DNA of 64,000 bases from Ferrovibrio sp. (GTDB taxonomy: Bacteria; Pseudomonadota; Alphaproteobacteria; Ferrovibrionales; Ferrovibrionaceae): contig NZ_JAHBYG010000005.1 of assembly GCF_019636075.1 (NCBI RefSeq), positions 62,001 to 126,000 on the forward strand. The letters are read 5' to 3'. Shown here piece by piece: positions 23,959 through 32,674 of the stretch (the first letter of the stretch is position 1; every line of letters begins with the position of its first letter). Made by a program: the position numbers and the translations under genes. The notes beneath the pieces are model-generated. The model did no database searches. It worked only from the letters and a program-made list of their open reading frames with translations, and had not been told where the DNA came from.

Positions 23959-25451
23959 ATCACGCGGCGGCAAAACCCAATCGCACGATAACAGCAGGCA
24001 ATGCTGCTGAAAATCTGCCGTTGATCGGCGATATCGTTGCGGGCTATGCCGCCGGGATTTCATCGCCCGAAGTGGTGTTGGAATTCTTTCTCGAGCGCAT
24101 CGCCGCCATTGATGGCGAGTTGAACAGCTTTGTTTGCGTTGATGCGGAACGCGCCCGCGTGGCAGCGGCCGAATCCGCCGCGCGCTGGCGGCAAAATCGC
24201 CCGCTGAGCGATATCGACGGTGTGCCGATCTCGGTGAAGGACATGTTCGATGTGCCTGGCTTGCCCGCGCGGCGCGGCTCGCTCACCACCTCGGCTGAAC
24301 CGGTGCAATCCTGCGCCCCTGCCGTGGAGCGCCTGCTCAATGCCGGTGCGGTTATCGTCGGCCTCACCACCACAGCGGAATATGGCGGCGCACCCGTCAC
24401 CATCAGCCCGCTCACTGGCATCACCCGCAATGCCTGGAACCCGCAGCATACGGCCGGCGGTTCGTCGGGCGGCGCAGCGGTTTCGGTCGCGGCCGGTTTG
24501 TGTTCGGCAGCACTCGCCAGCGATACCGGTGGCTCGATCCGCATTCCGTCCGCTTTCAATGGCGTAGTGGGCCTTAAACCCACCGGCGGCCGCATCCCCA
24601 CCGATCCAGCCAGCGTATTGCGCACCATGGGCTGTCCCGGCCCGATGGCCCGCAGTGTGGCCGATTGCGCGCGGCTTTATGCTGTTCTGGCCGACCCATC
24701 CTACGGCGCGCCCGACCCAACCTGCCCCGCGCCCAATCAAAGCCTGCCATTGGATATCAGCCAGGTGCGCTTTGTGGCATCGCGCAGCCTGGGCTATGCC
24801 GCTTTCCTGGATGAAGAGGTAACCACAGCCTTCGATCGCGCCATTGCGCTGCTGCGTGCGCGCGGCGCCTCTGTGCGCGAAGTGGAGCCGGATTTGCGCG
24901 ATCCGATCGGCTTGTTTCAAACCTATACGCGCGCCAATTACGCCTCGATCTTCGCGGACCTGGACGAAGCCGGCATTGCCAAACTGAGCGGCAATGTACG
25001 CGATGCGCGTGCAGCCGGCGCCTCGATCACCGCTGTGCAACTGCTGGCCGCCGCCCGTGGCCGCGAGACCTTGGCCAAGGCCTTGCAGGATATGCTTGGG
25101 CCGCATGATATCCTGTTGACGCCGATGGTTGCCGTGTCGGCCTTTGCCGCTGAAAGTTTTGTACCGGATCATCCGGCCACCAAGCATAATCCGCGTGCCT
25201 GGAGCCCGTTTGGCTACATCTTCAACCTCACCGAACAGCCGGCCCTGACCATGCCGATGGGGCTGAGCCCACAAGGCTTGCCGCTCGGCCTGCAACTGGT
25301 GGCGGGAAAATGGCACGAAGCCATGCTGCTGCATGTGGCCGAGCAGATGGAAAGCCTGCTGCAATTCGATAATACCCCGCCGATAAAGCGCGGCAGCAGT
25401 AAGATTGCCAGGGACTCAACCAATCCGGAGGGTATCGGCTATGGCAAATGA
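23955..25451 (+). CDS. Amidase (amidase signature family)
   Basis: A 498-residue amidase with catalytic-lysine region IDGVPISVKDMFDVPG, the serine loop AGGSSGGAAVSVAAGLC, ASDTGGSIRIPSAFNG and VVGLKPTGGR. It would cleave an amide such as an N-formyl or ring-opened amide. It is coupled to the GntR gene by a 4-bp overlap and overlaps the following metalloenzyme gene by 11 bp. The products of NicX-type ring cleavage are amides, so this enzyme could act on one; that is inference from context. Confidence 0.9.
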   Translation: MNHAAAKPNRTITAGNAAENLPLIGDIVAGYAAGISSPEVVLEFFLERIAAIDGELNSFVCVDAERARVAAAESAARWRQNRPLSDIDGVPISVKDMFDVPGLPARRGSLTTSAEPVQSCAPAVERLLNAGAVIVGLTTTAEYGGAPVTISPLTGITRNAWNPQHTAGGSSGGAAVSVAAGLCSAALASDTGGSIRIPSAFNGVVGLKPTGGRIPTDPASVLRTMGCPGPMARSVADCARLYAVLADPSYGAPDPTCPAPNQSLPLDISQVRFVASRSLGYAAFLDEEVTTAFDRAIALLRARGASVREVEPDLRDPIGLFQTYTRANYASIFADLDEAGIAKLSGNVRDARAAGASITAVQLLAAARGRETLAKALQDMLGPHDILLTPMVAVSAFAAESFVPDHPATKHNPRAWSPFGYIFNLTEQPALTMPMGLSPQGLPLGLQLVAGKWHEAMLLHVAEQMESLLQFDNTPPIKRGSSKIARDSTNPEGIGYGK

Positions 25452-26466
25452 TCGGCTTCGGCCCGAATTGTTCAGCGCAGCCCAGGCCTTCCTGGTCGAT
25501 TACCTGAATTACAAAGGCAGCGAACAACTTGTGATCACCGGCGACACCGCCGGCGACCAGGCCGTGATCGAAGCGCTGAACGCTGCCGCCATTGCCGCCG
25601 GCGGGCGCCCTCTGGTGATCATCATTCCGCAATTGCCGTATCAGGGCAAACTGGCCGATCCTTATCTGCAGCCCGCTTTGGGCGCGGCCGTGAACATGGC
25701 CGATCTATGGGTGGATGTAACCTTCCCATACATCGCCGGATCGGATTTGCATGCCGCCTGCATGAAGCAGAATCGCACGCGCTACATGCTGGCCAGCGAC
25801 ATGAATGCCGATGCGCTGCTGCGCCTGTTCGGCAGCAGCATGGATGAATATTTCCCATTGCAGGATGCGCTGGATCGCAAACTCGCCGCCGCCGTGGGCA
25901 AGGCCGTGCGTATCACCAGTGCGCTGGGTACCGATGTAAGCTTCACATTGGACAAGCCGCATTCCACCCGCCCACGCCGCGCCGAAAAACCCGGCATGTA
26001 CACCATTCCCGGTTCCTGCTCGCTGAACCCCGAGTTGGAAAGCGTAAAGGGCCGCATCGTGGTGGAAACCGTATTCCACGAATATTACACGCCGCTGAAA
26101 GAGCCGATCACCATTGAGGTGGATGGCCGCATTCAGCGCGTGAGCGGCGGCGGCGCCGAACGGGCAATTCTGGAACGCGCGCTGATCCGCGCCGGTGGTG
26201 GCCAGTATGGCTATATCATCCACTTCACCCAAGGCCTGCATCCCCATGCGCGCTTTACCGGCCGCTGTTTTGTCGACGACATGCGCGTATCGGGCTGCGA
26301 TGCCGTGGGTATGGGCTTACCCTGGTGGGTGCCTGGCGGCGGCGAAAATCACCCCGACGCAGTGATGACCATGCAATCGGTATGGCTGGATGGCGCCTTG
26401 ATCGTGGATCAGGGCAACATCGTGGATGCCGATACCATCGCTGCGCAAAAAACCAAGGCGGCATGA
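25441..26466 (+). CDS. M29-like / 2,5-dihydroxypyridine 5,6-dioxygenase (NicX) superfamily metalloenzyme
   Basis: A 341-residue protein starting at ATG 25441, with GGAGGG eight bases upstream. The superfamily includes aminopeptidase T-like enzymes and NicX, an Fe(II) extradiol-like dioxygenase of nicotinate breakdown. As I recall the NicX sequence, the segment IIHFTQGLHPHARF aligns with its HIGWGLQPRAQ, and GGENHPDAVMT with its CHLDIP. His261, His304 and Asp306 here would then match the NicX iron ligands His265, His318 and Asp320. Neighbours (amidase, Rieske oxygenase, nicotinamidase-like protein) fit a ring-cleavage role. A peptidase-like function remains possible; substrate unknown. Confidence 0.72.
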   Translation: MANDRLRPELFSAAQAFLVDYLNYKGSEQLVITGDTAGDQAVIEALNAAAIAAGGRPLVIIIPQLPYQGKLADPYLQPALGAAVNMADLWVDVTFPYIAGSDLHAACMKQNRTRYMLASDMNADALLRLFGSSMDEYFPLQDALDRKLAAAVGKAVRITSALGTDVSFTLDKPHSTRPRRAEKPGMYTIPGSCSLNPELESVKGRIVVETVFHEYYTPLKEPITIEVDGRIQRVSGGGAERAILERALIRAGGGQYGYIIHFTQGLHPHARFTGRCFVDDMRVSGCDAVGMGLPWWVPGGGENHPDAVMTMQSVWLDGALIVDQGNIVDADTIAAQKTKAA

Positions 26467-26549
26467 AAGCTGCAAGATTTTTTTACAGGCAATCGAAGAG
26501 CATAGTGACGGAACCTAGCCAGAGATAAATTCCAACCCGGAAGACAGCC

Positions 26550-27680
26550 ATGAACGACATGCCCCAATTGAGTAAGGACTTTACCGAAACGCGCCGCGAA
26601 TTGTCGCAGGCCAGGCATGCATTGCCTAAAATCTATTCGGATCCGGAAATCTACAAGCAGGAAAAAGACCGCATCTTCATGCGCGAATGGCTGTTCGTAG
26701 CCCGCGAAGAAGAAGTTGAAAAACCCGGCGACTACATGACGCTGCGGATTTTCGACGAACCGCTACTGCTGTCGCGCGACAAGGAAGGCGTACTGCGCGC
26801 CTTTGCCAATGTTTGCGCGCATCGCGGCGTGGAAGTAGCAGAAGGCAGCGGCAAGGCCGATTTTTTCAAATGCCCCTACCATGGCTGGACCTACAAGCTG
26901 GATGGCAAGCTGCTAGGCGCCCCGCTGATGGTGGATAACAGCACCTTCGATCGCCCGAACTGCCAATTGCCGCCGATTCATCTGGGCAATTGGGGCGGCA
27001 ACATCTTCGTGAACTTCTCGAAGGATCCGCAGCCTTTCGAGGATTTCATCAAGCCCTATCGTGAACAATGGGATTATCTCGGCCATGATCGCTGCCGCAT
27101 GGCAGTGAAAATTCCGGTAGAGCTGAATTGCAACTGGAAATTCGCCGTAGAGAATCTGCTGGACATCTATCATGTGAAAGTGCTGCACGCAGGCACCTTC
27201 GGCGCCAAATTCAACGCCAGCAAGGAAAACATCAAACTCGATCCAGGCGGCGTGGTGAGTTACTACTACAAATCCGCGCCAGCCACTCCGGATGGCATCA
27301 GCCTGTTTGGCCGCATGCCCTGGATATCGGATCGCGGCGACGATCTTGGCTGCACCTTCCGCATGCCGCCCAATACCCACATGTTCGCGCGCATCGATGG
27401 CATCCGCTATCTGGTGATCTGGCCCACCTCGGTGGATACCTGCAAGCTGTATTGCTACCACATTTATCCCAGCGAGCACTTTTCGCTACCGGACTTCGCC
27501 GAACGCGCCAAGGTTTATGCCGATTTCCAGATCACGGTTCTGGAAGAAGACCGCGGCATGATGGTGTCGCTGCAGAAGGCGATGTCTTCGCGCAACTACC
27601 TGCCCGGCCCGATGGCCGGCGTGGAAGCCACTATCCACCACGTGATCAACGACTATCTTGAACGCATGGGTTTTGAATGA
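26550..27680 (+). CDS. Rieske non-heme iron oxygenase alpha subunit (SRPBCC/RHO alpha C)
   Basis: A 376-residue oxygenase. The Rieske ligands are C89-A-H91 (VCAHRGVEV) and C108-P-Y-H111 (KCPYHGWTYKLDG). The catalytic domain has the mononuclear-iron pattern NLLDIYHVKVLHAGTF. No beta subunit gene is adjacent, so it is probably an alpha-only oxygenase, unlike the alpha/beta pair at 6524-8301. No reductase or ferredoxin lies in the operon. An 83-bp gap separates it from the NicX-like gene. Ring hydroxylation or demethylation before ring cleavage is a plausible role. Confidence 0.92.
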   Translation: MNDMPQLSKDFTETRRELSQARHALPKIYSDPEIYKQEKDRIFMREWLFVAREEEVEKPGDYMTLRIFDEPLLLSRDKEGVLRAFANVCAHRGVEVAEGSGKADFFKCPYHGWTYKLDGKLLGAPLMVDNSTFDRPNCQLPPIHLGNWGGNIFVNFSKDPQPFEDFIKPYREQWDYLGHDRCRMAVKIPVELNCNWKFAVENLLDIYHVKVLHAGTFGAKFNASKENIKLDPGGVVSYYYKSAPATPDGISLFGRMPWISDRGDDLGCTFRMPPNTHMFARIDGIRYLVIWPTSVDTCKLYCYHIYPSEHFSLPDFAERAKVYADFQITVLEEDRGMMVSLQKAMSSRNYLPGPMAGVEATIHHVINDYLERMGFE

Positions 27681-27696
27681 AAGCGGGAATAACACA

Positions 27697-28524
27697 ATGC
27701 GTGCGGAAACCAGCATGAGCGGCGCGTCGGGAACAATCATGGCAGCCGAACAGCCGGTGCATGTGAAATTGCGCGGCGTTTACAAGACCTATAATTCCAA
27801 GCGTGGCGATATTCACGCCCTGGACAATATCAATCTCGATATCCGCGAAGGTGAATTCCTCAGCTTGCTTGGCCCATCGGGTTGCGGCAAATCCACTTTG
27901 CTGCGCTGCCTGGCCGGCCTGGAAAAAATTTCTGGCGGCGGCGTGCAGGTGCATGGCAAGGATATAGACGGCCCGCCGGAAAATATGGGCATCGTGTTCC
28001 AACGCGACATGCTGCTCGACTGGCGCACTGTGCTGGAAAACGTGTTGTTGCCGCTGGAATTCCGTCGGTTGCCGAAGCAGGAGTATATCGAGCCGGCGCT
28101 GAAATTGCTGGAAACCTTCGGCCTGCGCCGTTCGGCCGACCGCTATCCGTGGGAATTGTCGGGCGGCATGCGCCAGCGTGCAGCGATCTGCCGCGCCTTG
28201 CTGGATGATCCTTCTCTGTTGCTGATGGATGAACCCTTCGGTGCGCTGGATGCCATCACGCGCGATAACTTGAATATCGAATTGCAGCGCATCTGGACAC
28301 AAACCAACAAGACCATTCTGTTCATCACGCATAGCATCAATGAAGCCATCCTGCTTTCGAGCCGCGTTGCGGTAATGGCACGCGATCCGGGCCGTATCGA
28401 GGAGATCGTGGAGATCGATTTGCCGCGCCCGCGCACGCTTGCCATGCGCGAAAGCCCTGACTTCATTCGCTATTCGGCGCATGTTCGCGCGATCTTCGAA
28501 CGCCTGGGGACCTTCATCGGATGA
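27697..28524 (+). CDS. ABC transporter ATP-binding protein, NitT/TauT family
   Basis: About 275 residues from ATG 27697; the frame also extends back into the Rieske gene to 27658. It shows Walker A LGPSGCGKSTLLRCLAG, the Q-loop VFQRDML, the signature LSGGMRQRAAICRALLDDPS, Walker B LLLMDEPFGALDA and the switch histidine in LFITHSINEAI. It powers import through the permease encoded next, whose start overlaps this stop by 4 bp. No binding-protein gene is in this operon; the orphan one at 5393-6406 is a candidate partner. Confidence 0.92.
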   Translation: MRAETSMSGASGTIMAAEQPVHVKLRGVYKTYNSKRGDIHALDNINLDIREGEFLSLLGPSGCGKSTLLRCLAGLEKISGGGVQVHGKDIDGPPENMGIVFQRDMLLDWRTVLENVLLPLEFRRLPKQEYIEPALKLLETFGLRRSADRYPWELSGGMRQRAAICRALLDDPSLLLMDEPFGALDAITRDNLNIELQRIWTQTNKTILFITHSINEAILLSSRVAVMARDPGRIEEIVEIDLPRPRTLAMRESPDFIRYSAHVRAIFERLGTFIG

Positions 28525-29360
28525 CCACGCAAACACCCGCTCAGCAACCCGAAACCTCACGCGAAGACGGCAGCTTCCTGCGCTGGTGGAAGCAAAGCTC
28601 TCGCCTGCGCTTCTTTCTGGTGTTTTCCATCCTTGTGCTTACGGCTTGGGAATGGCTGTGTTCGGTCACCGGCGTACGGCCCTATATTTTTCCCGCACCA
28701 AGCCAGGTGTTCAAGGAACTGATCAACGATCCGCAATGGCTGGCGGCACATACCGCCTATTCGGTTTCGGCCACTCTCATCGCCTTCGCCATCTCTGTGG
28801 TGCTGGGCCTGATTCTCTCGGTGGGTATCGTTTACTCCCGCCTGCTGGATCGCACGCTGTTCACCACGCTGGTGGCCACCAATGCGATACCGAAAGTGGC
28901 CATTGCTCCGCTTTTCGTGCTGTGGATCGGCACCGATATCGAATCGAAAGTGCTAATCGCCGTTCTGGTTTCCATTTTTCCGATGGTGGTGGACAGCGTG
29001 GTGGGGCTGCGCTCTGTGGATCCTGGCATGCTGGATCTGGCCCGCACCTATCGCGGCACGGCCTTGCAGATGTTTTGGAAAATTCGTTTCCCCAACGCCC
29101 TGCCAAGCATTTTTGCCGGCATGAAGGTTGCCATCTCGCTCAGCCTGGTGGGCACCATTGTCGGTGAATTCGTCGGCTCGAATTGGGGCCTTGGCTTTGT
29201 CATCCTGCAATCGCAAGGGCAATACAATACGCCCCGTGTATTCGCCGCGATCCTGGTGCTCTCCATCCTGGGCACCTTGATGTTCCAAATCGTCGACATG
29301 ATCGAGCGTCGCGCCATGCCCTGGCATGTGTCGCATCGCAACCGGCATGACGAAGATTAA
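28521..29360 (+). CDS. ABC transporter permease, NitT/TauT (SsuC-like) family
   Basis: A 279-residue inner-membrane protein with about six hydrophobic segments. It has the family motifs PYIFPAPSQVFKELI near the N-terminus and the EAA-like loop ARTYRGTALQMFWKIRFPNA followed by LPSIFAGMKVAISLSLVGTI. It is translationally coupled to the ATPase gene. Transport of an organic acid or heterocyclic substrate of the operon is inferred from context. Confidence 0.9.
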   Translation: MTTQTPAQQPETSREDGSFLRWWKQSSRLRFFLVFSILVLTAWEWLCSVTGVRPYIFPAPSQVFKELINDPQWLAAHTAYSVSATLIAFAISVVLGLILSVGIVYSRLLDRTLFTTLVATNAIPKVAIAPLFVLWIGTDIESKVLIAVLVSIFPMVVDSVVGLRSVDPGMLDLARTYRGTALQMFWKIRFPNALPSIFAGMKVAISLSLVGTIVGEFVGSNWGLGFVILQSQGQYNTPRVFAAILVLSILGTLMFQIVDMIERRAMPWHVSHRNRHDED

Positions 29361-29397
29361 TCCTTAGCCACCGCTTCGCAAAGAAAGGACGCGACAG

Positions 29398-29739
29398 ATG
29401 GGCAATCCTCCCTTGGCCGAAAAAGGCAACTTCATCCATATCTATGATTTTCGGGTGAAGCCGGGCAGCTCGGCCGAGTTCATCAAGCGCTTCACCGAAT
29501 TCGACCAGGCCGAAGATAATCCGATGCATCATTCGGCCGGCCAGGTAAAGGACGGCATCCTCTGCCAGGATGAAAACGATCCCGATCATTTCTATCTGCT
29601 GGCAGAATGGCGCGACAAGGAAGAGCACCGCCGCATCCGTAAGTGGCTGGTGGAAAATATGCGCCCCGCCTTCCTGGACCTGGTGCTGGACCTCGACAAG
29701 GGTTCCTACGTGCCGGTCTATGCCGACGTGGTGCTGTAA
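29398..29739 (+). CDS. Antibiotic-biosynthesis-monooxygenase-fold (ABM) / quinol monooxygenase-like small protein
   Basis: A 113-residue single-domain protein with the dimeric alpha-beta-barrel pattern: FIHIYDFRVKPGSSAEFIKR, YLLAEWRDKEEHRRI and a C-terminal strand ending in VPVYADVVL. Members can be cofactor-free monooxygenases of quinols or accessory proteins. The gene follows the permease by 37 bp, with AAAGGA before the ATG. A role on a quinol-like hydroxylated intermediate would suit the operon, but no specific activity can be claimed. Confidence 0.75.
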   Translation: MGNPPLAEKGNFIHIYDFRVKPGSSAEFIKRFTEFDQAEDNPMHHSAGQVKDGILCQDENDPDHFYLLAEWRDKEEHRRIRKWLVENMRPAFLDLVLDLDKGSYVPVYADVVL

Positions 29740-29754
29740 AAGCAGGCCATAAGC

Positions 29755-30402
29755 ATGATGAGCAGCCCCACCCCGATTGCCATCACCGAAACCGACATTC
29801 TCGTTGTCGTGGATGTGCAAAACGACTTCTGCACCGGCAGCCTGGCGATACCCGACGCGGAAGCCATTGTGCCGGTACTGAATCGGGTGGGGCGGCTTTT
29901 TCGCCATGTTGTGTTGACGCAGGATTGGCATCCGCAAGGCCACATTTCCTTCGCCAGCAGCCATGCCGGAGCCAAGCCGGGAGACATGGTGAAGGTAGCC
30001 TATGGCGACCAAAAGGTGTTTGCCGATCATTGCATGGTGAACAGTTGGGGTGCGGAAATGCATCCGGCGCTCGATCTACCCAATACCGAACTGATCATCC
30101 GCAAGGGCTTTCGCCGCGATATCGATTCCTTCTCCGCCTTCGTGGAGAATGACAAAACCACCACCACCGGCCTGGCCGGCTATCTGCGCAGCCGAGGCTT
30201 CGAGCGGGTTTTCCTGGCCGGCTTGGCGCTTTATGGCTGCGTGCGCTTCTCGGCACTGGATGCCCGCAAAGCCGGCTTTCCCGCTTTCATCATCGATGAT
30301 GCCTCGCGTTCGCGGCCCGATCCGGGCAACGCGGCGCTATCCGATGAACTTGCCGCCGCCGGCGTAGGCCGGCTGCAATCGGGCGATCTGCGCGTCGCCT
30401 AA
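29755..30402 (+). CDS. Nicotinamidase / isochorismatase-like cysteine hydrolase
   Basis: A 215-residue nicotinamidase-type protein. Candidate catalytic residues are D20 in VVVDVQNDFCTGSLA, K117 in IIRKGF and C162 in AGLALYGCVRF; metal ligands fit D57, H59 and H63 in TQDWHPQGHISF. The stretch before the nucleophile reads LALYGCV instead of the usual LATDFCV, so substrate choice may differ from nicotinamide. In the nicotinate pathway the maleamate amidohydrolase NicF belongs to this superfamily, which would fit the NicX-like gene in the same operon. The stop overlaps that of the convergent enolase-family gene. Confidence 0.85.
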   Translation: MMSSPTPIAITETDILVVVDVQNDFCTGSLAIPDAEAIVPVLNRVGRLFRHVVLTQDWHPQGHISFASSHAGAKPGDMVKVAYGDQKVFADHCMVNSWGAEMHPALDLPNTELIIRKGFRRDIDSFSAFVENDKTTTTGLAGYLRSRGFERVFLAGLALYGCVRFSALDARKAGFPAFIIDDASRSRPDPGNAALSDELAAAGVGRLQSGDLRVA

Positions 30403-31829
30403 GGATAGATCATCGGTTCGAGTTGGCCGAAATCCGGCGTCGGCACCGCACCGAATCCCACACAATCCAGCGACGCCATTTGCAGCTTGCCACCTTCTAT
30501 GCGCAACCGTACCTTGCCGCCATGCCGACGATAAAGATCGGGATGTGCAGCCAAGAAGGCATCGGCCTCGCTAGCCGGGCGCTCGCAGAAACCATCCACG
30601 AAATGGTGGCCGTTGCGCTCCACATGGCCAAGCCCAAGCAGATTGACCAACACCAGATCCTGCTGCAGAGACAAACCGGCATGCACGGTAAGATCTTCCG
30701 CCGACATGAAATAATGCTTGGCTGATTGCTCGGCATTCCAAAGCTGGCAACGGGCGCGATTGATTACCGACTTGTAGAAGCCTTTGCAGACCTTCGATGA
30801 TACGCCGTTATAACCCATGGCCTTGGCACGCACGAAGGAATCGATCTCGCCATCGGACTCATCGATGATCAGAGGCTTCACCGCCGTGAAGCTTTCCACC
30901 GGCGTGCCAAGCGCGGTCTGGCGCATGATCGGCTGCTCTACGAACAGCGTCGACTCACGCAGCCGCTGCAAAGCCGGTTCGGCTTCCATGGCACGCCAAA
31001 AATCCAGCGCCGCTTCTGCATTCTCATACTGCTCGTTGCCGTCGATAGTGGCGAAATATGGCCCATCCAAGCGATCAAGCACAGTGGCGATTCGCGACAG
31101 GCGCTCGATATCGGCCGCCCGATTGCCGCCGATCTTCAGTTTGAAATAGCGATGGCCATAGGCCGCAATCACCTCTTCCAGAGTTTCCGGCAGACCATCA
31201 TTCACTCGATCAGACGGCGTTTGATCGGCAGCTACCAGCGGATCGACCAGCCCCACGGTATGGCGCGCATCCATGCTGGGCGCAGGCTGCAAGCCCGCCA
31301 GGAATGCATCGAAATCGAAACCGGACATATCCGGAATAATGGCATGAGGCCGCAAACCCGGCAGGTTGGCACGCATCGCTGTGTAAAAACTGAGGCCTTC
31401 CAGGCGCAAAATAGCATCGAGGATGCCGCGATCCAGCAAGGCTGGGCCATAACTGGAAACCAGCGGCAGCAGGCCGCGTTGGGCACAGGCCGCCACCTGA
31501 CCAGCATAATGATCGGCAAAGAAACCGAACGGCGTGTTGGGCCCGCTGGCCAGATAGGCTTCCGTTGCAAGCTTGAGCGACAAGCGCAACTGGTCCAGAC
31601 CCTGCTGATCGCTCAACGCCGGATTCTTATCGAACCATTTGCCTCCAAGCGATTCTGAAGCATAGCCCCAGCCTTCACGGCCATCGGCCATGCGGATGCG
31701 CAGCCGAACCACCGCCTGCCGGCCATGGGTGTTGGTAACGCCGCCGAAGCGGAAAGGCATGCGCAATGCAAAAGCGCGCTCGAAAGCCTCAACGGCCAGC
31801 ACGGTAATCCTCGGAGCATTCCTGGTCAT
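30399..31829 (-). CDS. Enolase superfamily (mandelate racemase/muconate-lactonizing-like) protein
   Basis: A 476-residue member, longer than the usual 370-400. The catalytic K230-L-K232 (YFKLKIGG), metal ligands D263 (TIDGNEQY), E298 (FVEQP) and D323 or E324 (IIDESDG) are visible. The superfamily abstracts a proton alpha to a carboxylate, giving dehydration, racemisation or cycloisomerisation. It ends the nine-gene operon and overlaps the upstream sugar-isomerase-like gene by 4 bp. Acid-sugar dehydration would fit the aldolase and epimerase nearby, but the substrate is unknown. Confidence 0.85.
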   Translation of the reverse strand: MTRNAPRITVLAVEAFERAFALRMPFRFGGVTNTHGRQAVVRLRIRMADGREGWGYASESLGGKWFDKNPALSDQQGLDQLRLSLKLATEAYLASGPNTPFGFFADHYAGQVAACAQRGLLPLVSSYGPALLDRGILDAILRLEGLSFYTAMRANLPGLRPHAIIPDMSGFDFDAFLAGLQPAPSMDARHTVGLVDPLVAADQTPSDRVNDGLPETLEEVIAAYGHRYFKLKIGGNRAADIERLSRIATVLDRLDGPYFATIDGNEQYENAEAALDFWRAMEAEPALQRLRESTLFVEQPIMRQTALGTPVESFTAVKPLIIDESDGEIDSFVRAKAMGYNGVSSKVCKGFYKSVINRARCQLWNAEQSAKHYFMSAEDLTVHAGLSLQQDLVLVNLLGLGHVERNGHHFVDGFCERPASEADAFLAAHPDLYRRHGGKVRLRIEGGKLQMASLDCVGFGAVPTPDFGQLEPMIYP

Positions 31830-32668
31830 GCTGTTGCCTCCATCAATCCATGCAGATAGCCGATGCTGCGCGCCGCGCAGCCCAGACCATCGGGAACATA
31901 TTCAAACGGCTCCACCGCAATCCAGCCGGTATAGCCATGGCGTTTCAACGCGGCAATCAACGGAGCGAAATCATCATCGCCCTGGCCCGGGCCGCGCTTG
32001 TTGCTGTCGTTCACCTGGATATGCGCAATCAGCCCGCTGGGCAGATGACGGTCAATCAAATCCGGCAGCGGCAGCGTTTCCATCTGCCGTGCAGCAAGAC
32101 AATCTATCATGCTGCGCAGGGCCGGATTGCCGATGACAGCAACGATCCGGCCGGCTTCTTCCAGGGTATTGATATAATTCGCCAGCGGCGCGGCCAATGG
32201 CTCCAGGCAATATATCACGCCTGCCTGACGCGCCTGTTCGGCAACCGCCGCAAAAATCTCCTGCGCATGGTCACGTGCCGCCTCAACGCTATACTCGGGC
32301 AAACGCCGCTGTGCCGGCGAGCCATGCACCAGCACATCGCCGCCCAGCGCTGCGCACATATCCACCAGCCGCAGCATAACATCGCGCGTCTTGCCACGCG
32401 TAACGGGATCGGACGCTGTAAGCGAGAGCCCATCGGGCTTTACCAGCAGCCAATGCAGGCCGGAAATACGCATGCCAACATCCTCGGCCATGCGGCGATA
32501 TTCGGCGAGACGCGATGGCGGCAGCAGATGCGGCGCTTCATCCAGCGTAAAGGGCGCCACTTCGAGGCCCTGATAGCCCAGACTTGCAGCCAACGCGGCC
32601 TGCGCGGCAAAATCCCGCCGCAGACCGCGATCCTGAGCGATCACTTCATTGCAGAGCGCCAGCTTCAC
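31826..32668 (-). CDS. Sugar phosphate isomerase/epimerase (xylose isomerase-like TIM barrel)
   Basis: A 280-residue AP-endonuclease-2-type TIM barrel. The pattern GYQGLEVAPF near residue 35, VYCLEPLA-like strand VIYCLEPLAAPLANYINTLE with a metal-ligand glutamate, HIQVNDSNKRGPGQGDDDF and GYTGWIAVEPFEY are typical of sugar isomerases/epimerases such as hydroxypyruvate isomerase or tagatose epimerase relatives. It lies six bases downstream of the ABC ATPase gene and overlaps the enolase-family gene. Confidence 0.87.
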   Translation of the reverse strand: MKLALCNEVIAQDRGLRRDFAAQAALAASLGYQGLEVAPFTLDEAPHLLPPSRLAEYRRMAEDVGMRISGLHWLLVKPDGLSLTASDPVTRGKTRDVMLRLVDMCAALGGDVLVHGSPAQRRLPEYSVEAARDHAQEIFAAVAEQARQAGVIYCLEPLAAPLANYINTLEEAGRIVAVIGNPALRSMIDCLAARQMETLPLPDLIDRHLPSGLIAHIQVNDSNKRGPGQGDDDFAPLIAALKRHGYTGWIAVEPFEYVPDGLGCAARSIGYLHGLMEATA

Positions 32669-32674
32669 CGGGCC

